Numbered from the stretch's first letter, positions 25,029 through 38,031 are shown. The stretch is 42,109 nucleotides of DNA from Deltaproteobacteria bacterium (GCA_005774545.1 VAUL01000023.1:1-42109), one strand, 5' to 3'. The notes: a model not told the origin generated them from the letters alone. Numbers and translations: made by a program.

Positions 25029-26450
25029 ATGATCGAAGGGCTTTATTTCATTACCCCCGGCGGTACGGACGCGCAGGTCGTCGCCTCGACAGAGGCCGCC
25101 CTGCACGGCGGCGCGCGCGTAATCCAGTACCGCGACAAGGAACGGGGGGCGGCCGCGCAGGCGGCCCTGGGGCGCAGAATCGGCGCGCTGTGCCGCGCGG
25201 CCGGGGCCATCTTCCTGGTCAACGATTCTGCCGTTCTGGCCCGCGACTGCCAAGCCGACGGCGTCCACCTGGGGCAGGGAGACGGCAGCGTGGCCGCAGC
25301 CCGCGCCCTCCTCGGCACGGAAAAGCTGATCGGCATCTCGACCCGCACGGTCGATCAGGCCCGCCGGGCCGCGGCCGACGGCGCCGACTACATCGGTCTC
25401 GGCGCCATCTTCCCGACCGGCTCCAAGAGCGATGCCGAACTGGTCGGCGTGGAGCGCCTGCGCCAGGTCCGGCAGGCCGTCGCGCTGCCGATCGTCGCCA
25501 TCGGCGGCATCGGCTACGGCAACGCCGGGGAGGTCATCGACGCCGGCGCCGATGCCGTAGCAGTGATTTCGGCGGTGGCCGCCGATCCGCAGCCGGTACT
25601 GGCGGCCCGCGAACTTGCCCTGCTCTTCAACCGCAAGCGACCGGCCGCGGCCTGCCGCGTCCTGACCGTCGCCGGCTCCGACTCCGGCGGCGGCGCCGGC
25701 ATCCAGGCGGACCTGAAGACCATCACCCTGCTCGGCGCCTTCGGCATGAGCGCCATCACCGTGCTCACCGCCCAGAACACCCGCGGCGTCGACGGCGTCT
25801 TCCCGGCCCCCGCCGCCTTCGTCCGCCGGCAGGCCGAACTGGTGCTGGACGACATCGGCGCCGACACGGTCAAGACCGGCATGCTCTATGCCGCCGACAT
25901 CGTGGAGAGCGTGGCGGAACTGCTCGCGCGCTACGGCCTGGCGGCAGTGGTCGACCCGGTGATGATCGCCAAGGGCGGCGCACCGCTGCTGCGCGAAGAG
26001 GCGATGGCCGCCCTGCGCGAACGGCTGCTGCCGCAGACGTTTCTGCTGACCCCCAACCTCCCCGAGGCCGAGGCCCTGACCGGCCGGGGCATCGCCACCC
26101 TCGAGGAGATGGAGGCCGCCGCCCGCGAACTGCACGCCCTGGGCGCCCGCCACGTGCTGGTCAAGGGGGGGCACCGCACCGGCGACGCCACCGACCTGCT
26201 GCTCTGCGGCGGCACGCTCTACCGCCTCCCCGGCGAGCGGGTGCCCACCGCCAACACCCACGGCACCGGCTGCAGCTATGCGGCGGCCCTGGCCACCCTG
26301 CTCGCCCGCGGAGAGGCGCTGCCGGCGGCGGCACAACGGGCCAAGCGCTTCATCGACGCGGCCATCCGTAACGGTGTGCCACTCGGCAGCGGGCATGGAC
26401 CGATCAACCATGCGGCCGGGGCAAGGGCGGTGCTGAGCGATGAGTGCTAA
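25029..26450 (+). CDS. thiED: ThiE-ThiD fusion: thiamine phosphate synthase / hydroxymethylpyrimidine (phosphate) kinase
   Basis: The 473-residue protein has a ThiE barrel at about 1-205 ([49 protein letters not shown]) and a ThiD kinase domain from about 212 ([67 protein letters not shown]). ThiD phosphorylates HMP to HMP-PP and ThiE joins this to thiazole phosphate, so the fusion covers successive steps. Both domains look intact. It is controlled by the TPP riboswitch directly upstream. The final residues (RAVLSDEC) and stop are encoded by a heptanucleotide repeat, suggesting that the original 3' end was replaced or extended. Confidence 0.95.
   Translation: MIEGLYFITPGGTDAQVVASTEAALHGGARVIQYRDKERGAAAQAALGRRIGALCRAAGAIFLVNDSAVLARDCQADGVHLGQGDGSVAAARALLGTEKLIGISTRTVDQARRAAADGADYIGLGAIFPTGSKSDAELVGVERLRQVRQAVALPIVAIGGIGYGNAGEVIDAGADAVAVISAVAADPQPVLAARELALLFNRKRPAAACRVLTVAGSDSGGGAGIQADLKTITLLGAFGMSAITVLTAQNTRGVDGVFPAPAAFVRRQAELVLDDIGADTVKTGMLYAADIVESVAELLARYGLAAVVDPVMIAKGGAPLLREEAMAALRERLLPQTFLLTPNLPEAEALTGRGIATLEEMEAAARELHALGARHVLVKGGHRTGDATDLLLCGGTLYRLPGERVPTANTHGTGCSYAAALATLLARGEALPAAAQRAKRFIDAAIRNGVPLGSGHGPINHAAGARAVLSDEC
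26430..26450. repeat. Heptanucleotide repeat array 5 (thiED 3' end)
   Basis: GTGCTGA, GCGATGA and GTGCTAA lie in phase. The last unit ends with the TAA stop codon of thiED. Confidence 0.65.
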
Positions 26451-26504
26451 GCAATTGAGTTTAACCTTCTAACGATTATCAACATTCAAGACAAAGAGAA
26501 TTCC

Positions 26505-27797
26505 ATGACCACACTCGAAGCGGCCCGCCAGGGCCTGGTCACCGACCTGATGAAAGAGGCTGCCGCAGCCGAAGGGATTGCCGCCGAGACGCTGCGCCAG
26601 CGGATCGCCGAAGGGACGGCGATCATCTGCCGTAACAACCGGCACGATCACGGCACGCCGCTGGCCGTCGGCCTGGGGCTGCGCACCAAGGTCAACGCCA
26701 ACATCGGCACCAGTAAGGACGACACCAGCATCGACAAGGAACTGGAGAAGGCCCGCGTCGCCGTGGCCGCCGGAGCCGACGCGATCATGGACCTGTCCAC
26801 CGGCGGCCCGATCGACGAGATCCGTCGCGCGGTGATCAACGAGACCGGCGCCTGCGTCGGTTCGGTGCCGCTCTACCAGGCGGCGGTCGACACGGTCATG
26901 CGCAAACAGAAAGCCATGGTCGACATGACCGCCGACGAGATCTTCGAAGGGATCGTCAAGCACCTCGACGACGGCGTCGACTTCATCACCGTGCACTGCG
27001 GCGTGACCCGCGGCACCGTCGAGCGCATGGACCGCGAGGGGCGGATCATGGAGGTGGTGTCGCGCGGCGGGTCGTTCACCGTCGAGTGGATGACCCACAA
27101 TCAGGCCGAGAACCCGCTCTACGAGCAGTTCGATCGTCTGCTGGAGATCGTCCGCCCCTACGACGCGGTGCTCTCCCTCGGCGACGGCTTCCGCCCCGGG
27201 TGCCTGGCCGACGCCACCGACCGCGCCCAGATCCACGAACTGATCATCCTCGGCGAGCTGACCGAACGGGCCTGGAAAGCCGGCGTGCAGGTGATGATCG
27301 AAGGGCCGGGGCACGTGCCGCTCAACCAGATCCAGGCCAACATCCAGCTGCAGAAGCGCCTCTGCCACGGGGCGCCGTTCTACGTGCTCGGTCCGCTGGT
27401 GACCGACATCGCCCCGGGCTACGACCACATCACCTGCGCCATCGGCGGGGCGCTCGCCGCCTCGGCCGGCGCCGATTTCCTCTGCTACGTCACCCCCAGC
27501 GAACACCTGCGCCTGCCGACGGTGGAGGACGTGCACGAAGGGGTGATCGCCAGCCGCATCGCCGCCCATGCGGCCGACATCGTCAAGGGGGTGCCGGGCG
27601 CCATCGACAAGGACATCGCCATGGCGCGCTGCCGCAAACAGCTCGACTGGGAGGGGCAGTTCAACCTGGCCCTCGATCCGCAGAAGGCCCGCCGCCTGCG
27701 TGCCGAGTCGGGGGTCGACGAGGAGCACGGCGCCTGCACCATGTGCGGGGCGTTCTGCGCCTACAAGGTGATGAACGAGCGGGGCGGCGGCCGCTAG
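26505..27797 (+). CDS. thiC: Phosphomethylpyrimidine synthase ThiC
   Basis: The 430-residue protein is of the short ThiC type without the long N-terminal domain. It has VNANIGTSKDD, AGADAIMDLSTGG, FITVHCGVTRG, VQVMIEGPGHVPLNQI and TDIAPGYDHITCAIGGA. It converts aminoimidazole ribotide to HMP phosphate with a C-terminal [4Fe-4S] cluster and SAM. The cluster cysteines read CTMCGAFC (CX2CX3C), one residue shorter than the CX2CX4C motif reported for the E. coli and plant enzymes. The gene is 54 bp after thiED and should share the TPP-controlled transcript. The Shine-Dalgarno (AAAGAGAA) is modest. Confidence 0.96.
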   Translation: MTTLEAARQGLVTDLMKEAAAAEGIAAETLRQRIAEGTAIICRNNRHDHGTPLAVGLGLRTKVNANIGTSKDDTSIDKELEKARVAVAAGADAIMDLSTGGPIDEIRRAVINETGACVGSVPLYQAAVDTVMRKQKAMVDMTADEIFEGIVKHLDDGVDFITVHCGVTRGTVERMDREGRIMEVVSRGGSFTVEWMTHNQAENPLYEQFDRLLEIVRPYDAVLSLGDGFRPGCLADATDRAQIHELIILGELTERAWKAGVQVMIEGPGHVPLNQIQANIQLQKRLCHGAPFYVLGPLVTDIAPGYDHITCAIGGALAASAGADFLCYVTPSEHLRLPTVEDVHEGVIASRIAAHAADIVKGVPGAIDKDIAMARCRKQLDWEGQFNLALDPQKARRLRAESGVDEEHGACTMCGAFCAYKVMNERGGGR

Positions 27798-27837
27798 CGC
27801 CGGGAGCGCCCCGGACGTCTCCCCGGTGAAGGCCGTC

Positions 27838-29514
27838 ATGAGTTCCCCGTCTTCGCGCTTCGGCCCGGCAGCCCTGACCACCGCCGGCATCCTGCTGGCG
27901 GCGACCGTCTTCGCCCTGGCGCTCCAGCCGCTCTGGTCGAACGACCTGTGGTGGCACCTGGCCACGGGCCGCTACCTGCTGGAGACCCGCGGGTTCCTCG
28001 ACACCGACCCGTTCAGCATCGCCGGAAACAGCATCAGCCCGGGGCGCACGACCATCCTCAACGGCTACTGGCTGGCCCAGGTCATCATGGCCGGCTGCTA
28101 CAACCTGGCCGGCGAGCGCGGCGTCATCCTGCTGCGCGCCGCGCTGCTGACCGCCGTGCCGGTGCTGCTGCTGGCCTACGGCAGGCGGCGCGGGCTCTCC
28201 GCCTGGCCCCTGCTGCTGGCCGCGGCGCTGACCGGCTGGACCCTCCTCTATTTCACCGCTGAACGCCCGAATCTCTTTACCATCCTCTTCGTTCCCGCCT
28301 TGGTCTGCCTGCTCGACCGGATCGGGCCGGCGCCGCGGCAGAAACCGTTCCCGGGGTATGCGCTCGGCTGGACCGCCGCCGTCGGCGTGCTGCTGCTCGC
28401 CTGGGCCAACATGCACGGCGGCTTCATCCTCGGAGCCGCCGTGGTCGGCTGCTACCTGCTCGGCGAAACGGCCAAGGTCTTCCTTCTGCGCCTGCCGGTG
28501 CCGCGCCGCGCCCTGGCGCTGCTGTGGGGCAGTCTCGGGGCCGCCCTGCTGGCCACCCTGGCCACGCCGGCCGGCATCGCCCCCTACCTTGACTTCATCG
28601 GCTTCCAGGGCGGCGTCCTCCAGGAGAAGACCGCCGAATTCCTCAACCCGTTCGCCGCCGCCGCCAGCGGCGTCGCGGTCTACCCCTACTTCCTGGCCGG
28701 CCTGCTGTTCGCCGCCCTCCTGCTCCGGCGCCGGCGCCAGGTCGACCTGACCGAGGCGGCCATCGGCCTGTTCCTGCTGGCCGTCAGCCTCACCGCCTTC
28801 CGCTACCTGCCGCTGTTCGTCGGCGGGGTCGGGCTCTTTGTCGCCCGGGAATTGACCCGGCTGGAGGACGAGATCCCGGCCGTGCGCAAGGCGCTCCCCG
28901 CCGCCGTCCTCCTGACGCTGCTGGCGGCAGGCGTCTGCGAAGGCCCAGCCGCCGCCGGCAAGTTCCGCGAATACGGCCTGCTCCGGGGACGGACCGAGGC
29001 CGGGCTCTTCCCGCAGCAGGCGGCCGACTTCCTCGAACGCGAGCAACTCACCGGCGTCCGCTTCGGGCACTTCAACTGGGGGGGCTATCTGGCCTGGCGC
29101 CAGCGCGACGGCTCCCGGGTCTTCATCGACGGCCGCGTCCTGAACCTGCCGCTGTTCCACGCCTACACGCGCATCCTCTGGATCCCGGAAGAGATGCGCG
29201 GCTTGCTCGACCGCTACGGCGTGACGACCATCGTGATGCCGCGCCTGAATCCCTCGACCGGCGAACTTTACGCCCTGACCGAATTTCTCGCCCTGGCTCC
29301 CGAGTGGCTGCTCGCCTACCGCGACGAGACCGCCATGGTGATGGTTCGCAGGGGCAGCTTCCCGCAACTGCCCGACCACAGGACGCTGCCGAAACGCCTC
29401 ATCTACCAGGATGTCCTGGCCGACGCCGGGCGACGCCTGCAGGCCGGCGAGCGTCCGGATCACCTGCTGAAGGCCAGGGAGGCCGCCCTGCGCCACCTGT
29501 CGGCACCCCCCTAG
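27838..29514 (+). CDS. GT-C-like polytopic membrane protein (family member E)
   Basis: The 558-residue protein has the family pattern NDLWWHLATGRYL after the first helix, DTDPFSIA, NGYWLAQVIMA, AERPNLFTI, LAWANMHGGFILG, NWGGYLAWRQ and VFIDGRVLNLPLF, with about ten membrane segments between. A C-terminal tail of about 60 residues (after VMVRRGSF) is charged and may be helical. The ATG at 27838 has GGTGAAGG in front; an in-frame GTG 12 bp earlier is possible. It lies 40 bp after thiC, so it may be under TPP control by readthrough. It is the only plus-strand member. Function unknown; GT-C-like transferase is an inference. Confidence 0.82.
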   Translation: MSSPSSRFGPAALTTAGILLAATVFALALQPLWSNDLWWHLATGRYLLETRGFLDTDPFSIAGNSISPGRTTILNGYWLAQVIMAGCYNLAGERGVILLRAALLTAVPVLLLAYGRRRGLSAWPLLLAAALTGWTLLYFTAERPNLFTILFVPALVCLLDRIGPAPRQKPFPGYALGWTAAVGVLLLAWANMHGGFILGAAVVGCYLLGETAKVFLLRLPVPRRALALLWGSLGAALLATLATPAGIAPYLDFIGFQGGVLQEKTAEFLNPFAAAASGVAVYPYFLAGLLFAALLLRRRRQVDLTEAAIGLFLLAVSLTAFRYLPLFVGGVGLFVARELTRLEDEIPAVRKALPAAVLLTLLAAGVCEGPAAAGKFREYGLLRGRTEAGLFPQQAADFLEREQLTGVRFGHFNWGGYLAWRQRDGSRVFIDGRVLNLPLFHAYTRILWIPEEMRGLLDRYGVTTIVMPRLNPSTGELYALTEFLALAPEWLLAYRDETAMVMVRRGSFPQLPDHRTLPKRLIYQDVLADAGRRLQAGERPDHLLKAREAALRHLSAPP

Positions 29515-29565
29515 GGCACGCCGGCCGCTCCACGGGCACCCCCTCCCCGGCCGGCTTGCGCCGGC

Positions 29566-29593
29566 TTGTCATTCCGCCGGCTTGGACTATCCT
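29566..29593 (+). promoter_or_regulatory. sigma-70-type promoter for the kinase-cheR-cheB-kinase operon
   Basis: TTGTCA (29566-29571, five of six) and TATCCT (29588-29593, four of six) are 16 bp apart, about 50 bp before the first kinase gene. Three copies or near-copies of CGCCGGCTTG lie across the same region (from about 29549 to 29584). Confidence 0.45.
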
Positions 29594-29642
29594 TTGTAAG
29601 AACACGTTCTGCAAGACCTCCCCCGCCCCGAAGGGTCTGCTC

Positions 29643-33286
<3,644 letters not shown>

Positions 33287-33290
<4 letters not shown>

Positions 33291-34117
33291 ACCCGCAGCA
33301 GCTCGAGGAGCTGGAGTTCCGCCTGCTGCTCGAAGGGGTCTTCGAAGTCTACGGCTACGACTTCCGCGATTACGCCGAAGCCTCGCTGCGGCGGCGCATC
33401 CGCCACTGGCTGGCCGAACGCCGCTACCCCTCGCTGTCGGCGGCCCAAGGGGAGATCCTGCGCGACCGCGCGGTGTTCACCTCGTTTCTCCAGGGGCTGA
33501 CGGTCAACGTCTCGGAGATGTTCCGCGACCCGAGGTTCTTCCGGGCCCTGCGCGAGCAGATCGTCCCCTTTCTGCGCACCTGGCCGTTCGTCCGCATCTG
33601 GGTCGCCGGCTGCGCCGGCGGCGAGGAAGCCTATTCGCTCGCCATCCTGCTCCACGAGGAGGGACTGCTCCGCCGGTGCCGCATCTACGCCACCGACATC
33701 AACGAGGCGATCCTCGACCGCGCGCGAAACGGCATCTTCGCCCTGCGCGACATGCAGACCTACACCCGCAACTACCAGCTGGCCGGCGGCAGCGGCGAGT
33801 TCGCCGACTACTACCAGGCTCGCTACGACCACGCTCTGATGCTGCCGGCGCTGCGCGACAACATCCTCTTTTCCCCGCACAACCTCGCGGCGGACGCCGA
33901 GTTCGGCGAAATGCACCTGGTCCTCTGCCGCAACGTGCTGATCTACTTCAACCCCGACCTCAAGGAGCGGGCCCTCAGGCTGTTCGACACGGCGCTGACC
34001 GCCGGCGGGTTCCTCTGCCTGGGGATGAAGGAGACGCTGGAGTTCCGCTCGCTCGCCGCGAGCTACACGGAAATGGTCAAGGGGCTGAGAATCTACCGCA
34101 AGGAGTATCCCGACTAG
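33287..34117 (+). CDS. CheR-type protein-glutamate methyltransferase
   Basis: The 276-residue protein has the helical CheR N-domain (YDFRDYAEASLRRRIRHWL) and the SAM-binding domain with VSEMFRDPRFF, RIWVAGCAGGEEAYSLAILL, IYATDINEAILDRA and LVLCRNVLIYFN. CheR enzymes methylate glutamates on receptors using SAM. The start overlaps the kinase stop (ATGA). No chemoreceptor, CheA or CheW gene is present, so the substrate may be the upstream kinase or a receptor elsewhere. I leave the symbol blank because this is not a classical chemotaxis operon. Confidence 0.93.
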
Positions 34118-34128
34118 CCGGGACCGCC

Positions 34129-34737
34129 ATGAACGATCTGCCGGCACCCCCTTCCCCGTCCCTGGTCGTCATCGGCGTCTCCGCCGGGGGCTTCGATGCG
34201 CTCAGGCGCCTGCTCGGCGGCCTGCCGGCGGACTTCCCGCTGCCGGTCCTTATCGTCCAGCACCTGCGGGCGGGGTCCGTGGCCCTGGCCGAGACCCTGC
34301 AGCGCTTCTGCGCCATCCGCCTCAAGGAGGCCGACGAGGGGGAGCCCCTCGCCCCGGCCACGGTCTATTTCGCCCCGGCTGACTATCACCTGCTGGTCGA
34401 GCGGGACAGCACGCTCGCCCTGTCGGTCGACCCGCCGGTCCGCTACGCCCGCCCCGCCGTCGACGTGCTCTTCGAATCGGCGGCCGACGCTTTCGGGCCG
34501 GGGGTCGTCGGCGTCGTCCTCACCGGGGCCAACGACGACGGCAGCCGCGGCCTGCGCCGCATCAAGGCGGCCGGCGGCACGGCCATCGTCCAGGACCCGG
34601 CCGATGCCGAGGCGGCGCAGATGCCGGCCAGCGCCCTGGCGGCCGGCGCCGTCGACCATGTGCTCCCGCTCGCAGACATCGCCGCGCTGCTGTGCACGCT
34701 CGCCGGCTGCGCCGCGCCGCAAGGGAGCGTACCGTGA
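34129..34737 (+). CDS. Stand-alone CheB-type methylesterase domain (no receiver)
   Basis: The 202-residue protein is only the catalytic part of CheB, with Ser18 in IGVSAGG, His45 in IVQHL and Asp137 in LTGANDDGSRG as the likely triad. It lacks the N-terminal receiver domain that controls classical CheB. It should remove methyl groups added by the upstream CheR or deamidate glutamines. It starts 11 bp after cheR, and its stop overlaps the GTG start of the next kinase. Regulation could come from the neighbouring receiver-kinase acting as a separate module. Confidence 0.92.
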   Translation: MNDLPAPPSPSLVVIGVSAGGFDALRRLLGGLPADFPLPVLIVQHLRAGSVALAETLQRFCAIRLKEADEGEPLAPATVYFAPADYHLLVERDSTLALSVDPPVRYARPAVDVLFESAADAFGPGVVGVVLTGANDDGSRGLRRIKAAGGTAIVQDPADAEAAQMPASALAAGAVDHVLPLADIAALLCTLAGCAAPQGSVP

Positions 34738-35939
34738 CGGCGCACGACCGGGTCTCGATCCTGATCGTCGACGATCGCCAGGAGAACCTGCTGGCGATGG
34801 AGTCGCTGCTGGGGGAGGAATCGCTCGAGGTGGTCACCGCGCAGAGCGGCGCCGAGGCCCTGCGCCTGGCGCTCAGGCGCGACTACGCGCTGGTGCTGCT
34901 CGACGTGCAGATGCCCGGCATGGACGGTTTCGAGACCGCCGAACTGATGCGCGGCCACCCGAAGACCAAAGGGGTGCCGATCATCTTCATTACCGCCGGC
35001 GAGAAAAGTGCCGGCAGTGTCTTCAAGGGGTACGAGGCGGGGGCGGTGGATTACATCTACAAGCCGATCGATCCGGTCATCCTGCGCAGCAAGGTGCGCG
35101 TCTTCAGCGAGCTCTACCGGCAGCGCCGCGCCATCGAACGGCACGAGCAGCTCCTCGAGCAGCAGGTCGCCGAGCGCACCCGCGAACTCCGCGAGGCCCT
35201 GATCCTGGCGGAAGCCGCCGGCAAAGCCAAGGACGAATTCCTCGCCAATACCGGCCATGAAATCCGCACCCCCCTGACGGCCATCTTGGGGGCGATCGAT
35301 CTGCTGAGCACCGGCGACCTCACCGCCGCGCAGCGGCAATATTTCGACATGATCAGCGGCGCCGCCGACAACCTGCTGATCCTGATCGACAACCTGCTCG
35401 AGCTGGCGGAAATCGAAGCCGGACGGTTCAGCAGCGGCTGCCTCCGCTTCTCGCTGCGCGCCTGCCTGGAGACGGCGACCGCCAGCCAGCTCGGCCGGAT
35501 TCGCGAAAAATGCCTCGGCTTCCGCGTGACGATCGACGACACCGTTCCCGACCGGCTCTGCGGCGACCGCCCGCGGCTGGAGCGCATCGTTCTCAACCTG
35601 CTGGCCAACGCCGTCAAGTTCACCCACCGGGGGGAAATCGCCCTGACGGTTTCGGCCACCCCCCGCAGCGACGGACGTCTTGACCTGCACGTGCAGGTCA
35701 GCGACACCGGCGTCGGCATCGACCGGGACGCCCTGGCCAGGATTTTCAAGCCGTTCGAGCAGGCCGACGGCAGCGCGACCCGGCGCTTCGGCGGCGCCGG
35801 CCTGGGGCTGGCGGTCTGCCGGCGGCTGACCGAACTGATGGGCGGCGAGATCCGGGTCGAAAGCACCGCCGGCGCCGGCAGCACCTTCACCGTAACGCTG
35901 CCGGTGGCAATCGACCAGAGCTCGCCGGCCGCGCAATAA
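34734..35939 (+). CDS. Receiver-histidine kinase (REC-HisKA-HATPase)
   Basis: The 401-residue soluble protein begins with a receiver domain (ILIVDDRQENLLAM, phospho-acceptor Asp57 in VLLDVQMPGMDGF, YKPIDP), then a coiled coil (EQLLEQQVAERTRELREAL), the phospho-acceptor region NTGHEIRTPL (His175), LLANAVKFTHRG, DTGVGID and GAGLGLAV. It has no membrane segment. The start is a GTG whose GTGA overlaps the cheB stop. It probably takes phosphate from the membrane kinase on its receiver, which then sets its own kinase activity. Its stop lies within the A-run that forms the terminator of the convergent speA unit. Confidence 0.92.
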   Translation: MTAHDRVSILIVDDRQENLLAMESLLGEESLEVVTAQSGAEALRLALRRDYALVLLDVQMPGMDGFETAELMRGHPKTKGVPIIFITAGEKSAGSVFKGYEAGAVDYIYKPIDPVILRSKVRVFSELYRQRRAIERHEQLLEQQVAERTRELREALILAEAAGKAKDEFLANTGHEIRTPLTAILGAIDLLSTGDLTAAQRQYFDMISGAADNLLILIDNLLELAEIEAGRFSSGCLRFSLRACLETATASQLGRIREKCLGFRVTIDDTVPDRLCGDRPRLERIVLNLLANAVKFTHRGEIALTVSATPRSDGRLDLHVQVSDTGVGIDRDALARIFKPFEQADGSATRRFGGAGLGLAVCRRLTELMGGEIRVESTAGAGSTFTVTLPVAIDQSSPAAQ

Positions 35940-35967
35940 AAAAGGGCGCATCCCGCGGATGCGCCCT
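35937..35967 (-). terminator. Rho-independent terminator for the polyamine genes
   Basis: An 11-bp perfect stem (35943-35953 with 35957-35967) with a CGC loop is followed on the minus strand by TTTTTT. It stands between the convergent kinase and speA genes. On the plus strand no T run follows the stem, so it mainly serves the speA side, though its hairpin may also slow transcription from the other. Confidence 0.82.
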
Positions 35968-35969
35968 CC

Positions 35970-35990
35970 TCATCGCTCATCGCTCAGCAC
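35970..35990. repeat. Heptanucleotide repeat array 6 (downstream of speA)
   Basis: TCATCGC, TCATCGC and TCAGCAC lie in phase between the speA stop codon (36000) and its terminator. Confidence 0.7.
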
Positions 35991-35999
35991 TGTCTCGGA

Positions 36000-37907
36000 T
36001 CATTCCCCCAGATAGGTATACGACACCAGCGCCTTGTCGAGCAGCTCCAGGAAGTGGCTGCTCTCCTCGATGGTGACCTTGCGCGAGGCGACGCTCTGCT
36101 CGAGGGTGTCGCGCACGTGCTTGAGGATCTCCGGCCCCTTGTACTGCACGTACTTGAGGCTCTCCCAGATGACGTCGCCGTTGATCACCGTGTCGATCTT
36201 GTAGCCGGACTTCTTGTTGAAGGTGATGTGCACGGCGTTGGTGTCGCCGAACAGGTTGTGCAGGTCGCCGAGGATCTCCTGGTAGGCGCCGATCAGGAAG
36301 AAGCCGATGTAGTAGTCCTCCCCCTTGCGCACCTTGTGCAGCGGCAGGAACTTGCTGCGGCCGTGCTCGCCGACGAAGCTGGTGATCTCGCCGTCGGAAT
36401 CGCAGGTGATGTCGGCGATCGAGGCCATCACGTCCGGCTTCTGGTTGAGCCGCTGGATCGGCATGATCGGGAAGAGCTGGTCGATCGCCCACGAGTCGGG
36501 GATCGACTGGAAGAGCGAGAAATTGGCGAAGTAGGTCTGCCGCAGCGACAGCTGGAAGTTCTGCAGCTCCTCGGGGATCGGCTTGATCCGCTCGACGATC
36601 GAGTTGATCTTGCGGAAGATCTTCGAGCAGAGCCACTCGGCCACGGCGCGGTCGTGCAGCGTCAGGTAGCCGAGGTTGAAGAGGCTCACCGCCTCCTGGA
36701 TCAGCTGCAGGGTGTCGTGGTAGTCCTCGCGCAGCGAATGGCGGTCGATGCTCTGGTAGATGTCCACCAGCTTCTTGACCGTCGGCGACAGCTTGGCGCC
36801 GCTCTCGAGGACCTCCTCGAAATCGGGGGTCAGGCTCTGGGTGTTGGTGTTGAGGGCGTTGGTCACCAGCACCGAGTAGTGGGCGACGATCGCCCGCCCG
36901 GACTCGGAGATGATGTTCGGGCAGGCCACCCCGGCGTCGTCGCAGATGTTCTTGATCTGGTAAACGACGTCGTTGGCGTACTCCTCGATGGTGTAGTTGA
37001 CGCTGGAGAAGTAGCTCGACTTGGAGCCGTCGTAGTCGACCCCCAGCCCGCCGCCGATATCGACGTACTCGAGGTTCACCCCCATCTTGCGCATCTCGGC
37101 GTAGACGCGGGTGCTCTCGATCAGGGCGGTCTTGATCTTGTCGATCTTGGTGATCTGGCTGCCGATGTGCGAATGCAGCAGCTTCAGGCAGTCGAGCATC
37201 CCCTCTTCTTCGAGCATCTCGATGGCGGTGATGATCTCGGAGATGCGTAGGCCGAACTTGGCGTCTTCCCCCCCGGAGGTCGCCCACTTGCCGGTCCCCT
37301 TCGAGGAGAGCTTGACGCGGATCCCCAGCTTCGGGTTGATGCCGGTCTTCTTGGCCAGGGCGATGATCTTCTCCAGCTCGAACAGCTTCTCGACGACGAT
37401 GGTGATGTCGTAGCCGATCTTGGTGGCGTAGAGCACCGTCTCGATGAACTCGGTGTCCTTGTAGCCGTTGCAGATGATCGGGATGCCGTTGCCGGTGGCG
37501 AAGGAGATGGCGATCAAAAGCTCGGGCTTGGAGCCGACCTCGAGGCCGATGTTGTAGCGCTTGCCGAACTTGGTGATCGCCTCGACCACCTGGCGCTGCT
37601 GGTTGACCTTGATCGGGTAGAAGGTCCGGTAGCTCGCCGGGTAGTCGTTCTCGCTGATGGCGCTCTTGAAGGCGCGGTTGATCGCCGCGATGCGCCCTTC
37701 GAGCACGTCCATGAAGCGCAGCAGGATCGGCGGCTTGATCTTGCGCTTGATCAGGTCGTCGACCAGCGCCCGCAGGTCGATGGCGTACTTGGAGGAAGGC
37801 GACGGGTGCACGCACAGGTGCCCCTTCTTGTTGATGGAGAAAAGATCGGCGCCCCAGTTGCTGAGGTTGTAGATTTTATCGGATTCAGTGATCGACCATT
37901 TTTCCAT
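36000..37907 (-). CDS. speA: Biosynthetic arginine decarboxylase SpeA
   Basis: The 635-residue fold-III PLP decarboxylase has the cofactor lysine in TFYPIKVNQQ (Lys100), GLEVGSKPELL, CNGYKDTEFIE, LLHSHIGSQI, YVDIGGGLGVDYDG and ISESGRAIVAHYSVLV, all typical of SpeA. It turns arginine into agmatine, the entry step to putrescine by the agmatine route. GGAGG lies 5 nt before the ATG at 37907; an in-frame ATG at 37928 is inside a dispersed repeat and is rejected. It is the last gene of the polyamine block. No agmatinase or agmatine deiminase gene is in the window. Confidence 0.95.
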   Translation of the reverse strand: MEKWSITESDKIYNLSNWGADLFSINKKGHLCVHPSPSSKYAIDLRALVDDLIKRKIKPPILLRFMDVLEGRIAAINRAFKSAISENDYPASYRTFYPIKVNQQRQVVEAITKFGKRYNIGLEVGSKPELLIAISFATGNGIPIICNGYKDTEFIETVLYATKIGYDITIVVEKLFELEKIIALAKKTGINPKLGIRVKLSSKGTGKWATSGGEDAKFGLRISEIITAIEMLEEEGMLDCLKLLHSHIGSQITKIDKIKTALIESTRVYAEMRKMGVNLEYVDIGGGLGVDYDGSKSSYFSSVNYTIEEYANDVVYQIKNICDDAGVACPNIISESGRAIVAHYSVLVTNALNTNTQSLTPDFEEVLESGAKLSPTVKKLVDIYQSIDRHSLREDYHDTLQLIQEAVSLFNLGYLTLHDRAVAEWLCSKIFRKINSIVERIKPIPEELQNFQLSLRQTYFANFSLFQSIPDSWAIDQLFPIMPIQRLNQKPDVMASIADITCDSDGEITSFVGEHGRSKFLPLHKVRKGEDYYIGFFLIGAYQEILGDLHNLFGDTNAVHITFNKKSGYKIDTVINGDVIWESLKYVQYKGPEILKHVRDTLEQSVASRKVTIEESSHFLELLDKALVSYTYLGE

Positions 37908-37925
37908 GTCGCCTCCGGGCGGCGG

Positions 37926-38031
37926 CATATTTGCGCCCTTTCACCACCGGCTCCTCGTCGCGCTCCTCGTCGTAGCGCTGCTACGGCTGCGGGCCCTTCT
38001 CGTCGCCAGCGACGAAATCATCGCAAATCTG
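37926..38031 (+). repeat. 106-bp MITE-like element, copy 1
   Basis: This copy starts CATATTTGCG and ends CGCAAATCTG, so its ends form a 10-bp inverted repeat with one mismatch. Its centre holds CGTAGCGCTGCTACG, which can form a hairpin. It matches copy 2 (39251-39356, opposite strand) at 84 of 106 positions without gaps by my count. It fills most of the gap between nspC and speA; no gene is seen in that 169-bp gap. Confidence 0.8.
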
